Assembly: GCA_963920525.1 (NCBI GenBank)
Contig: OY986439.1
Span: 50,781,482 to 50,845,481, forward strand
DNA length: 64,000 bases
Direction: 5' to 3'
Source: Dichetophora obliterata
Taxonomy: Eukaryota > Arthropoda > Insecta > Diptera > Sciomyzidae
Position numbers and translations under genes: made by a program. Shown one piece after another: positions 29,930-41,038 of the stretch (positions are counted from its first letter, which is position 1; each line of letters begins with the position of its first letter). Below the pieces are notes generated by a model. It made no database searches, was not told the DNA's origin, and saw only the letters and a program-made list of their open reading frames with translations.

Positions 29930-30355
29930 CGTTAAAATTAATTCATTGATTTTAATGAAACAATCATTGAATTTTAATGAATTGCTCATAGTTTTTAACG
30001 TACTGTTCATTGAAATCAATGAAGTTATATTCATTAAAAATGTCTAAATAAATATCAATGATTCTTTTCATTATTTTAATGGACTTTTCATTGATATCAA
30101 TGAAAAGTACATTGATTCCAGTTGTAAATCAAATTTTAACGAACCATACATTGATTTTTAATGAACAGTTCATTGAATTCAATGTTTAGGTCATTAAATG
30201 CAATGTATAGTTCATTAAATTCAATGTATAGGTCATTGAATTCAATGTATGCATTAAATTAAATGAACTACACATTAAATTCAGCACATTGAATTTAATG
30301 CATAGTTCATTGAATTTAATGTGTAGTTCATTAAATTTAATGCATACATTGAATT
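29930..30355. repeat. AT-rich minisatellite in the Helitron 5' region
   Basis: Dozens of short units built from TTCATTGAATTTAATG-like words, often palindromic, occur in both orientations (CATTGATATCAATG, CATTGAATTCAATG). Frames of 90-120 codons rich in N, L and M on both strands here are reading through the repeat and are not genes. Confidence 0.8.
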
Positions 30356-30636
30356 TTTTTTGCCTTTTACCAGATTTTTCCGAGTTTACCACTAAGAATT
30401 TTATATTTTTCCATTCGAAAAGCCATTCCAGAACAATTGAGCACAAAATCCCAAACAAAAAATCAATTTTCGATTTTTCCATTTTCCCGACTTTTCCAGA
30501 GGGTTTTCCCAAAATTTTCGTAAAAACCTTCTCCTGGCAACTACAAACAACTGACAAAAATTTGAGCTAAATCGGCTCAGCCGTTCTCAATTGATGCATT
30601 ACTATACATTTTTTACACCATTTTTATATATATAGA

Positions 30637-31283
30637 TTTCATAACGATAGCTTAAACATAATCGAGTCAGTAGCGAGATAAAAACAAAATTAATTATGAG
30701 CGGCTTTAGTGAATGTAAATTTTCTAGGGTAAAATCAGTTTGAGCGCAGATGTGCAGCATCTCAAAATTTAGGTAATGAAATTTTCAAAAAAATAGGTCT
30801 AATGCTACACGTTTAATATTTATTGTGATATTTGGATCGTGATCCGAGATCGAACTGAGAGATTTCACATCAGTTTTGTTTTTTTAGTTTTGTTATTTAT
30901 TCCTATTATAAGTCACAAAAAGTTAATGAACAGTTTGTTTGTATCAAAGATTTTATACAGATTTTTAAATTTTATACAATAATATTATTTTATTAGCGCT
31001 TACAACAAAGAAATATGACACAATTTTTATATACTTAACTAAAGTGTTTTAATTAATGCACGCATTTTTCTGGTAAGGCAAGGTTCTTCCCTATTTTGGA
31101 GTTTAATTTTATGCAAAGTGCATGAAAGAAGCCAACGTTTTAAAGATCAAGAAATGATCTTATCCTGTTTTCTCTCCCCATTCGTTACACTTTACAATTT
31201 CAATTTTAACGTTGTGATATGTAAAAAAAATTACGATTAAGTCTTGCAAATTTGACATCTAACCAACAATAAATACTGCCTAA
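30637..31283. other. AT-rich spacer, probably the transporter 3' UTR at its right end
   Basis: No coding region or named repeat is recognised. The right end should hold the 3' UTR of the minus-strand transporter gene. AATAAA-type words on the minus strand are too common in this base composition to choose a poly-A site. Confidence 0.35.
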
Positions 31284-32123
31284 CTATGTTGATCTAAGCG
31301 CCATCTGTTGAGCATTTAGTCTCTTCTCAGCCTTGCGTTCTGTATAGCGTTGAAGGGGTGGAATGAAAAACATGACCAGTCCACTGATGGCGATCATAAC
31401 GCCAGCCATTATAAAGGCCGGTGAATAGGACTCCGTTATATCGTACATCCAGCCTGTGTGTTAACAAAATTAAAAGTTAAAGTTTTCCACTTCCACTCAA
31501 AGCCCATCTTACGACTTACCGCCAATGGGTGGGCCAATGAATGAGGCAACACCCTGGAAGAGCAGCAACAAACCGAAAGCATTTGTCAATTTATCCAAAC
31601 CCAAAAGATCGACCAAAATCACAGAAGTCAGACCGACATAAGCACCAATGGTGAAACCGAAGACAGCGCAATAGAAACCCAGTGAATTGATGTCTGTGCA
31701 CAGTGGGCACAGGGCAGTAGCTGAATGCAAGAAGTGACACATGACATAAATAATATTTGCCTATTGTTAGTAAAATTGTCAGTAATACTCACCAACTCCA
31801 CACGCTGTCAGGCATACGTTATAGACCCACAGACGATTCACCCATGGCTTATCAGCAATGTAGCCCAATATGATACGCCCAATTGTATTGGCCACACCTA
31901 TAATGGCAATGAGGTAACTGGATTGCTCACTATTGATACCAAGTGTCTCCGCTTGTGCAGCTATATATACATAAGGCATATTGAAACCGATGCTGGTACA
32001 GAAATTCGATAGAACAAAAACGATGAATACCACATCCTTGAGCAGTGAAAAATTCATCATTTCGGAGAACGTATCACGTGTCTCCTTGGAGCACGACAAG
32101 CAGCCGCAACATTTTTCAACTTC
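31284..32123 (-). CDS. MFS monocarboxylate-transporter-like gene, last three exons
   Basis: Plasma-membrane solute carrier of the SLC16-like major facilitator family, which moves monocarboxylates or related solutes. Minus-strand exons 32123-31793, 31720-31520 and 31453-31284 join in frame with GT-AG introns and give 233 residues ending ALRST before TAG. They encode the second half of an MFS fold: [15 protein letters not shown] (TM7), [30 protein letters not shown] then YIADK (TM8 and loop), ALCPLCT onward with [15 protein letters not shown] (TM10), [15 protein letters not shown] and PPIGG (TM11), and [15 protein letters not shown] (TM12). A CCGC cysteine cluster precedes TM7. The acceptor before 32123 (TTTTTTAG) demands upstream exons at higher coordinates, but I found none. 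Sequence is intact, so it is either a real gene with distant 5' exons or a stranded duplicate. Confidence 0.8.
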
Positions 32124-32681
32124 CTAAAAAAGCAAAGAGAATAGAGAAAATTTAATATGGGATTGTTATATGCACAAGAAAGAAAAAACCAATGTAAACT
32201 TGAAAAGCAAATTTTTTTTTTTTTTTTTTTAGAGATTTCGAAAATATTTCGGGGAGGTGAGGTTTAAAAATACTTATATACGTTACATATATATTACACC
32301 GACCCAAAATAAACGACGTGCCATTTTTTGTGAGCACAGGGATAAAAATGTTTGATTATATATCGAAAACAAGCCCTTAAAATTTGGACCGAAGATATTG
32401 ATGTTTGGTTACCGACCATAGACGTTAGGCGGCGCTGTACCCGTTATTAAAATTTGATAATCAAACACGAAATGAATTAGGGCATCTAATCCCGGGATCC
32501 CGAGATTGCAAGACCTAAAATTCCGGGGTTTTCGGGATCCCAGGATTGCCTCCACTGCACAAAATTCCAAAATATTCCAATAAAAAAATCAATGATACTA
32601 CCTAAGAAAAAATTTATGTGATTTTAAAAAATTTTTAAATAAAAACCTTTCTAAAACTATGTGTACAAAATAACACAATGG

Positions 32682-32812
32682 GCCTTACCAACAGTCATTT
32701 AAACGGCGACTCTACATTTAGTGTAAGCTTTTAGACAACAAGTTCTATAGAAATAATGTCAGGAAAACTCACACTAAATTTAGAGTAGGTATTAAATTGA
32801 CTATTGGTAAGG
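32682..32812. mobile_element. ~130-bp palindromic MITE with TIR GCCTTACCAA
   Basis: The left arm GCCTTACCAACAGTCATTTA and an inner ACATTTAGTGTAAG are mirrored by CTCACACTAAATTTAGAGTA and TTGACTATTGGTAAGGC on the right. ACAATG flanks both sides (one base offset on the left). Non-coding. Confidence 0.65.
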
Positions 32813-32963
32813 CACAATGTATTAAGCACATGATACTTTCTAAGAAATACTGAAATGTGATTTTAATTATACAAAAATGAAAATTTTTTTGAACTAGCTG
32901 TACAATATATGACGTTAAAATACCCAAATGTGACCTTAAAAATTAAAAAAAAACAGAATTTCC

Positions 32964-33255
32964 TTAACCCTAGAAGATAATCATATTTTGAAGTACGTAA
33001 AAGATAATCATGCGTTAAATTGACGCATGAGTTTTAACTAGCTTCAATGTCAAGCCTTATTTATTGATTTGAGTAAACCAAATATTTTTATATATATATA
33101 CACATAGATACAATAATAAATATCACAATTCATGTGTTTATATTTATTTATTCATTACGAAAAAAAAAAAAAAACTTCAAACCTCTTCTATAAGTAACAA
33201 AAATAATTCGTACACGCGTGCGTAAATTTGACGCAGATTATCTTTCTAGGGTTAA
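32964..33255. mobile_element. piggyBac-type MITE (TTAA, TIR CCCTAGAAGATAATC)
   Basis: It begins TTAACCCTAGAAGATAATC and ends GATTATCTTTCTAGGGTTAA. TTAA target duplications and CCC...GGG termini are the piggyBac signature. Inner words TGCGTTAAATTGACGCATGA and CGTGCGTAAATTTGACGCA are also inverted. It is 292 bp with no ORF, so any transposition would need transposase supplied from elsewhere. Confidence 0.8.
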
Positions 33256-34538
33256 ACAAGCTGTAAAAAATATCATTAAATTCTTACTTAGACAAACTAA
33301 AGTTATTTTACTTATAAATTTTTTTGCTAAATATTCTTATAAACATGTCAAAAAATTTAATGATGCTACCTGAGAAAAACCTAAATATGATTTTAAAAGA
33401 TTTTTAAATAAAAGCCTTTCTTAAACTAGCAGTAAAAAATAACTCGATGTTTTAAGCACATGATACTTTCTTCAAATAACTGAAATATGATTCTAATAAT
33501 ACTTAAAATACAACGACTTGTTGTTGTTGCCTTCTTAAAAAATACTTACTTGATCTACAGCTCGCAATTTAATTCATGTTATAATTTAATAGATCATTAA
33601 ACTCATTAACTAACTATGGCGGAGCACGGTTTAGTTTAATGTCAAATTAATTAAATAATCTAATAATTGATCGATTTCGGTCAAAGTCATGTGTAATTGA
33701 ACATTTGGTTGTGAAAATAGACACCTTTCGAAGCAAAAAAAACTCGTTTCATTTCTATGGTGCATTTCGACAAATTGTCGAACACCAATGTATATTGAAA
33801 TAAATAAAGAAGCAACTAGAACAGATGGCAACCTTGGTGGAGTTGATGGCTGTGATCTATTAATAGCCTACTGCTTTGAAATGTCATATGATTAGCAGCC
33901 ATACAATTCAAAAGAATGAATTCCAAAATCTGCTCATTTATATACTAATTTAAACAGTGAGTCATCACAGCTTAATCACTCAAGACTACTGAAGAGAAAA
34001 TGTAGCGATTTCCGAAACAGACTGTCTAGTCAGCTAAGTGATTGACTCTATACAGAGTTGTTGTTGTTGCCTTTTAAAAAAAAAAATTTACTTGATCTAA
34101 AGCTCGCAATTTAATTCATAAAATAAAAAATATTTTTAACAAGCTGTACAAAATATAAAATATTAAAAAAATAAAAAAATATTAACCTTTCTTGAACTTA
34201 CTGTACAAAATATTACAAAATACTTAAAAAGCTTTAACTTAAAAAACTAAAATTTGACCTTAAAAAATTAAAAAAACTTCCTTAACCCTCATTGGTCCCC
34301 TGCATGAATAAAATAAAAACGGTTTAGCGGAATGACCTTGTATTTTGCAAAGAAGAATTATTTTGCCTGAACAACAATAAAACCCTGTTTTTGAATTTGT
34401 ACCCTTACTGTATTTGCCTGTGCAGTTATAGTTACGAATCGGTCCCTGTGTATGTGCGCGCATACATATAAGCAGGTACCTGGAATTGCCGCTTATTTTT
34501 GTGTGTGGATTTATAGCACGCTCTTATTTTTTCGTTTT

Positions 34539-37500
34539 ATGAAATTCAGAAATTCAGAAAATAAATATTTTTCAAAAAATAAGAAAATTGAATATTCATC
34601 GCAACCATTTGAAATAAATCGAAGAAATTCATTTCGACGTGCAGAAAATTTCACTTCAGGTAAAAACTTACCCTCTTTGTTATGGGCTCATGTTCATTAT
34701 ATGAGCTGTTCAGAGCACAAGTGGCGTAAGTCCATTTTTGGTAGTTTTGAGAAAATTGAACATTTAGAAAAATTCTTATAATAAATTCCAAATATAAAGA
34801 ACTCAGTTTTGCTTATAAGTTAGGTCAAGAGCATAAATGTAGCTATCCATATCGTACAAAATAAACTAAATAGTACACAAAAATGATGCAGAATATTGCA
34901 TATTAGTAGAAACATGTGGACTTGCGCCACTGAAAATTTTTTTAAATTTCTCGTTTCCGCTGTAGAAATCTAATAGAAGATATTTTTCAAGAATTTTTTG
35001 ATAAGGAATGGCCGCATTTTTACCTAGAAGTTGGACAAAACCACCCCTTAGCGATTATCTGCATTATTAAGGGAGATATAAAATGAATGGACTTACGCCA
35101 CTTGTGTCTGAACATTTTTTAAAATTCCTCCTTTCCGCTGTAAAAATGTAATGGACAATATTTTTAAGAATTTTTTGATGTGAAGTGGCAGCATTTTTAC
35201 CTACAAGTCGGACAAAACCACCCCTTAGCGATTATCTCTGAATGGACTTACGCCACATGTCCTCTGAAATTTTTTTAAAATTTCTCCTTTCCGCTGTAAA
35301 AATGTAATGGACAATATTTTTAAGAATTTTTTGATGAGGAATGACATAATTTTTACATAGAAATTGGACAAAACTACCCATTAGCGATTATCTTCATTAT
35401 TAAGGGAGATATAAAATGAATGGACTTACGCCACTTGTCCTCTGAAAATTCTTTAAAATTTCTCCTTTCCGCTGTAAAAATATAATAGACAATATTTTTA
35501 AGAATTTTTTGGTAAGGATTGACTAAATTTAGTTTCAGAAGTGCGATTTTAGCATCCGTTTGTGATTTTTTGAATAATTGAGGAGGCCAGAATGCATTTA
35601 TTCTTATGAAAGTTTCACAGTTGAAATTAAACACAGTTGTTTCTATTTAGTAGGGTTGTAATAATATGCTATATTTATTAATATATTCAAAAATGTAATA
35701 AAAAATTATTGCAAATATAAGTTATCATCGTTATCGTTATCTCTTTTTTATCGGTGTCGTTATTTGGAGCATTGGTAAATTTTCGAAAAGGTTTATATCA
35801 AAACGCCCTTTATAATGAAAACAATCGCTAAGGGATGGTTTTGTCCCACTTCTATGTAAAAATACTGTCATTCCTTATCAAAAAATTCTTAAAAATATTT
35901 TCCATTACATTTTTACAGCGGAAAGGAAGAATTTTACAGAATTTTCAGAGGACAAGTGGCGTAAGTCCATTCATTTTATATCTCCCTTTATAATGAAGAT
36001 AATCGCTAATGGGTAGTTTTGTCCAATTTCTATGTAAAATTTATGTTATTCCTCATCAAAAAATTCTTAAAAATATTGTCCATTACATTTTTACAGCGAA
36101 AAGGAGAAATTTTTAAAAATTTTCAGAAGACAAGTGGCGTAAGTCCATTCATTTTATATCTTTCTTAATAATGAAGATAATCGCTAATGGGTAGTTTTGT
36201 CCAATTTCTATGTAAAAATGCTGTCATTCCTCATGAAAAAATTCTTAAAAATATTTTCCATTGCATGCTTACAGCGGAAAGGAGAAATTTTACAAAATTT
36301 TCAGAGGATAAGTGGCGTAAGTCCATTCATTTTATATCTCCCTTAATAATGAAAATAATCGCTAAGGGTAGTTTTGTTCAACTTCTAAGCAAAAATGCTG
36401 CCATTCCTCATCAAAAAATTCTTGAAAAATCTCCTTTTAGATTCCTACAGCGGAAACGAGAAATTTAAAATAATTTTCAGTGGCGCAAATCCAAATGTTT
36501 TTACTAATATGCAATATTCTGCATTATTTTGGTTTATTATTTAGTTTATATTTTACGATATGGATAGCTCCAATTATGCTCTTGACCAAGCAATTTATCT
36601 TAAGAATTTTTCTAAATGTTCGATTTTCTCAAAACTACCAAAAATGGACTAACGCCACTTGTGCCACTTGTGCTCTGAAAAAATAATTGTATTGGTCAGA
36701 GCAAAAACAAGGTGTTGCATTTTATTCAGAGATTATGTAAGCTAGGAGTTTCTAGCCCGTACTCATAAATAGGGTACATTTTTCTCTTCACTTCTACGTA
36801 CTTAACTCAATTTCCCTAAAAAATGGACTTACGCCATTTGTGCTCTGAACAGCTCATATGTTTAATTTTTGTTATAATTTAGGTCCAAAAGCATTAGCAG
36901 CTGCAACTATAGTTGATGTTTCGTTTGCATTTCACATGTTCCTTGAACCGGTTGAGAATATTATTTTGAACATGACGAATTTATATGGCGTGCGAAAGTA
37001 CAAAGACGATTGGGAAAACATTGATTTGGACACTCTGCACGCGTACTTTGGATTGTTGCTGCTTTCTGGTGTGTATCGGTCATACGGTGAATGTGTCACT
37101 AAACTGTGGAATGACGAAACTGGTCGGCCAATATTTAGAGCAACAATGTCTTTGAAAATGTTCAAGCGTATCCATGGTTGCATTCGATTTGATGACCGCG
37201 AACAACGTATGGCCAACACTGCATCTACAAGTACTTCTGTACGTGACAAATTGGCACCGATTCGAAATGTATACGATAAATGGAATCATAATTTGAAAGT
37301 TGTATACACACCAGGAAAAAACATTACCGTAGATGAACAGTTAGTTCCGTATCGTGGGCGATGTCCGTTTCGTCAGTATATTCCATCCAAGCCGGCGAAA
37401 TGCTGTAAGCTGGTATGCATACAAAACACAAATTTATGTTGGTCGGAATCGTAATGCCACTCCGGAACGTAATCTCGGACGGCGTGTTGTTTTGGATTTG

Positions 37501-38274
37501 GTGAAAGGACTTTCTGATATAAATGTAACGTGTGACAACTTTTTCACTTCGTATGAATTGGCAGAAGATTTACATAAGAATCGCATGACTATTTTGGGAA
37601 CAATAAGGAAAAATAGGACTGAAATTCCTTCAGTTCTACTCGACATGCGTCAAAAGCCAATTTATCATACAGAAGTTGTATATGAACATAAATTGCAAGC
37701 AGTTATGTTGTCATATAATCCTTGCCGGTACCGATTTGTGACATTGCTCAGTACATACCACAATGTTGTCAGCATAAATGAGAATAGTGAAAAGAAGAAA
37801 CCTAACATCATTGAAGACTACAACAAAACCAAGAGTGGAGTGGATACTACAGATCAAATGGTGGCTACGTACACATGCAAACGAAAAGTCAATCGGTGGC
37901 CAATGGCAGTATTTTGTAACATGCTTGATGTTAGTGCGTTGAATGCATTCGTAACGTTCATTGCATTGTTCCCGAATTGGAAAAATTCTAAAACGAACCA
38001 TAATATTCGTCGTCGCCTTTTTATCGAGGAGCTTGGATTGAATCTCGTTGAAAAACAGATCACTAAAAGTAAAAAACAACCTCACAGTAATGATGCTTCC
38101 AGTGTTATTCAAAGAATTCGGGAGATTCGCCATTTACCAAGTACACCAAAACGAGGCCGATGCTACACATATAAAAAATACAAATAATTTTTTTTGCTAC
38201 ACGCTGTGAAAAATGTAGAAATTTCATTTGTGCTGAACATAGTTTGAATTTATGCGAAAAATGTACAAATAATT
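34539..38274 (+). pseudogene. piggyBac transposase with an intron, two frameshifts
   Basis: DDD transposase (DDE_Tnp_1_7). A short first exon from ATG 34539 ends FRRAENFTS at a GTAAAA donor (34660). The acceptor TTTAG at 36881-36882 resumes in phase with GPKALAA, so the intron is 34660-36882. Catalytic aspartates are visible in ITVDEQLVPYRGRCPFRQYI (37325), VTCDNFFTSYELA (37530) and GVDTTDQMVATYTCKRKVNR (37840). A deletion or frameshift near 37400, just after PSKPAK, splits the reading frame; family alignment implies some residues are lost there. A second shift in the T-run at 38188-38195 separates the C-terminal zinc-binding tail CEKCRNFICAEHS...LCEKC (38210-38268). The key residues survive but the gene is interrupted. 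Confidence 0.88.
34699..36860. mobile_element. Foldback element with tandem units, inside the piggyBac intron
   Basis: Termini ATATGAGCTGTTCAGAGCAC (from 34699) and GTGCTCTGAACAGCTCATAT (to 36859) are perfect inverted repeats. Each arm contains several ~200-250 bp units sharing AAAATGAATGGACTTACGCC, TTTCCGCTGTAAAAATGTAA and ACCCCTTAGCGATTATC. The units read one way up to about 35640 and the opposite way from about 35820. No protein is encoded; several 60-95 codon frames are repeat read-through. Because it lies wholly within intron 34660-36882, it would not by itself destroy the transposase message. Confidence 0.85.
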
Positions 38275-38730
38275 GACAAAAGTTAAAAATTCAATTTTTT
38301 TTTCTAATATATGTAATATTATAATTAATTTCATTCTAAATCTACCTTTATGAAGTGCAAATGTATTAATAAGATAGTAAACAATGTAATAAACATAAAA
38401 AATCACAAAACATAAATGGTTGTTAATTTTTTTTAGCTTTTTTACAATTAAAAATATATGTGTATGCGCACGCATACAATGGGACCGATTAGATGTATTT
38501 CTCGAGGAACCGATGAGGGTTAAAGCAAAATTCGATAGGTATAAAATAAATTAAGGTCAAATTTTGGCACTCGATTTGATTTGAGTTCTAGATGGTTTAA
38601 GGGAAAAATATTGTGCCACATCCTCTTTTACCGCTTACAAACCAACAAAAATGCTATATTTTGGACGGTTTTGGTTGTATTAGACTAAAATTTGGTAAAT
38701 TAGTTTATATAGTTACGTTCGGCAATTATA

Positions 38731-41038
38731 CACTCATACCTCTTAATACGGCCCTTCTTTTTACGGCATTTCGCTATAACGGCCTGTTTTAATTGTGGCA
38801 CTCCCTCCCTTTACGGCGCACATTACCTCGTTATACGGCCAAAAAAAAAAATCGGGATTCACCGTTTTTCAACGAAGTGTGAGAGGCAAAAAAATCATAC
38901 ACATACCAAAAAAAAAAAATCGGTGATTCACCGTTTTTCAACGAAGAGTGAGAGGCAAAAAAATCTTACACATGCAATCGTTGTTTTCTATGCAAGTGCG
39001 TGTGTTGCTGCATCAGTCTGTTATTTGTGGTGATTGTGAGTAGACGTACTTTTCTAGTTTCTGAATAATAATTGAAAGGTTTGTGAATAAGTGTATGTTA
39101 TTGAAACAAAATTAGGTGGAAATGGCCGCCAAACGTACTTTAAATTTGGAACTGGAAAAGTCTAAAAAAAGCACGAAAAGCAGTCACTTTAGAAACTAAG
39201 CTCAATGTTTTGCGTCGTTTAGAAAATGGTGAAAAGATTACGAACATAACAAAGGCTTTGGGATTACCGAAGTCGACAGTTCAAACAATACGGGACAATA
39301 AACACAAAATAGAGTCATATTCTCAGTCGATTAAAACATCTCATTGTTCAAAACGGACCCGTGAAAGAAATAGCGTTATGGAGCAGATGGAAAGATCATT
39401 AGATTTGTGGATAGAGGATAATAACCAAAGAAATGTTCCTATGAGCCAGATCATCATAGGCTAAAAGTATCTTTGAATCTGTAATGAAGAAGAATTCCGA
39501 TGAATCGTCACAAAATGGAACTTTTGTTGCAAGCAATGGTTGGTTTGAGAGGTTTAAGAAACGTCATAATTTGCATAACGTTAAACTAAGGGGAGAATCA
39601 GCAAGCGCCGACGCCGTTGCTGCAAAGAACTATCCAGAAGTTTTAAAGAATATAATTCGTGCTGGAGGATATAGTCCCGAACAGGTTTTTATTGTGGACG
39701 AGAAAAGAGATGAAAAATGTGCACCTGGTTACAAAGTGTCCAAGGAAAGACTAACATTGTTGCTTGGTAGTAATGCCGATGGCGACTTTAAACTGAAACC
39801 AATGCTGGTTTATGTTTCCGAAAATCCGAGGGCTTTCAAAGGATTAGACAAAATCCAGTTACCTGTTATATGGAAGTCCAATAAAAAAGCCTGGATGACT
39901 AAAAATCTTTTCGAGGATTGGTTCAAAAATAATTTTTGTACAGAAAAAAAAGCCTATTTACAAAGGAAAAATTTAAGCCACAAAGCCTTACTTTTAATGG
40001 ATAACGCTCCAGGACACCCTGATAACCTATCTGAAATATGCGATGAAATACAAGTGGAGTATAATACTATATACCGAATACCGAAAAATACTACAGCTCT
40101 GATCCAGCTCATGGATCAAGGAGTCATTGCAAATTTCAAAGCCTTTTATTTACGCAAAACTTTGCAGCAAGTGATAAATAAAAGTGATGATAAATCTTCA
40201 ATAAAAGAGGTGTAGAAAAATTATAAATGTTAAGAATGGCATTAAAAATATAAGCAAGTCTTGGAACGAAATACAATCAACAACACTAAACTGGGCTTGA
40301 AAAACAGTATATTGATTCCGTTACTACGATTTGTCAGAATATTTTAGATATAGCGGTGAATAATGGATTTGAAGATTTGGATGAAAGCGATATTTTTAAT
40401 TTGCTTAATTCTGAGAGCAAACCCCTGACAGACGAAGAACTACTCCAGTTGGAGTCAGCCCATGAAATTGACGACACAGAAGAGTTGACACCTACTCAAA
40501 AGAAGTTAACTTCAAATGAATTAAATGAAGCGCTCATGTATTTCGAGCAGGAGACACGAATTCTTTTGCAGTCTGATCCCGACGAAGATCGAAGTGCTAA
40601 TGTTATACGAAATATAGATAAGTCTATTTTTTGCTACACCCAACTACAAGAAGAAATGAAAAGAAACGCCAAACAGCAGACATTGGACAAATTTTTTTTA
40701 GCTGGTCCGTGAAAACATTTTCAGATATATATGAACACATATTTCGTATTTAAGATATGTTCACATATACATAGTTATATGTACATACATGAATTGCTGG
40801 ATTTTTGTTTTTATTACATACTTTATTTAAATGTGTTATTTGGTTTTATTGTTTATTTATTTTTTTAAGACCACGATGTAAGTGCTCTATATTTACTCAC
40901 TGAATTGGAATTAAACTTATTTTTCAAAAAATTAGAACCGATCTCTTACTGTTACTATGGGCTTGTATGAAATGAATTACGTCCTTATACAGCCACTTTT
41001 TTCGGAACGTATCTAGGCCGTATAACGAGGTATGAGTC
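38731..41038 (+). mobile_element. pogo/Tigger-like DNA transposon with complete ends
   Basis: The left end CACTCATACCTCTTAATACG and right end CGTTATAC...GAGGTATGAGTC (38731 and 41038) are inverted repeats of about 23 bp with mismatches, flanked by TA on both sides (38729-38730, 41039-41040). The TA target and a CENP-B/Tigger-type transposase place it in the Tc1/mariner-pogo group. It is about 2.3 kb, a normal length. Confidence 0.88.
39122..40712 (+). pseudogene. Tigger-like transposase, at least three frameshifts
   Basis: DDE transposase of the Tigger/jerky type, closely related in architecture to CENP-B-like proteins. From ATG 39122: a basic start MAAKRTLNL, a frameshift in the A-run near 39165, then a psq/CENP-B helix-turn-helix with VLRRLENGEKITNITKALGL and PKSTVQTIRDN (39200-39300); a second DNA-binding helix set with LDLWIEDNNQRNVPMSQ; a frameshift near 39460; then GWFERFKKRHN (39540). 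The catalytic region shows VFIVDE (39690; the usual GLFWK stretch after it is deleted), CAPGYKVSKERLTLLLGSNA, LLLMDNAPGHP (39995) and MDQGVIANFKAFYLRKTL (40110), the three acidic positions. An acidic C-terminal tail lies at 40356-40712 after another break. Inactive as read. Confidence 0.88.

Larger units (their letters stand above)
27744..30636 (-). mobile_element. Helitron, near-complete termini, internal deletion
   Basis: On the minus strand it starts TCTATATATATAAAAATGG at 30636 (preceded by A) and ends at 27744 after a GGGGCAAGACTAAGTTCACC stretch and GGATCCGCAAG, followed by T. The 3' end resembles the usual insect Helitron end with CGGGTCAGCTAG, but the CTAG has mutated to CAAG. The 5' region contains an AT-rich minisatellite (29930-30355). 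The coding part is a decayed RepHel gene that has lost the Rep nuclease. Confidence 0.8.
32124..34281. repeat. Degenerate AT-rich repeats between transporter and piggyBac
   Basis: Phrases such as GATGCTACCTGAGAAAAACC, TTTTTAAATAAAAGCCTTTC and TTAAGCACATGATACTTTC recur with spacing of some hundreds of bases (32590, 32820, 33360, 33455, 34180). A TTGTTGTTGCC...ACTTGATCTA(A/C)AGCTC phrase near 33520 and 34060 also occurs at 2540. Bases 32460-32560 contain GGGATCCCGAGATTGC-type repeats. The 66-codon frame at 33631-33831 has no recognisable domain. Two MITEs lie inside and are listed separately. Confidence 0.5.
34282..38523 (+). mobile_element. piggyBac element with complete ends
   Basis: TTAACCCTCATTGGTCCC at the left and GGAACCGATGAGGGTTAA at the right give inverted termini in TTAA duplications. 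A subterminal inverted pair, AATCGGTCCC (34437-34446) and GGGACCGATT (38481-38490), sits about 150 bp from the left end and 33 bp from the right. This asymmetric spacing is typical of piggyBac ends. A GTATGxGCGCGCATAC palindrome accompanies each. It contains a split transposase gene and a 2.2 kb foldback inside its intron. Confidence 0.88.

Noticed and set aside
28493..29949. Several plus-strand frames opposite the Helitron
   Set aside because: They are antisense shadows of the helicase pseudogene, whose Walker A and B motifs lie on the minus strand.
30186..30570. Long frames (93-123 codons) on both strands near 30.2-30.5 kb
   Set aside because: They read through the palindromic minisatellite of the Helitron leader, which gives repeated FNLMxxxLN patterns on both strands.
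35374..36468. Frames with recurring EDKWRKSIHFISPLIMKII
   Set aside because: The peptide recurs only because the underlying ~200-250 bp DNA unit is repeated in the foldback arms; both strands give equally long frames.
36187..36468. Possible CRISPR-like or satellite array from regularly spaced units
   Set aside because: Units are long, diverged and arranged as inverted arms of a mobile element in a eukaryotic genome; there are no short repeats with unique spacers.
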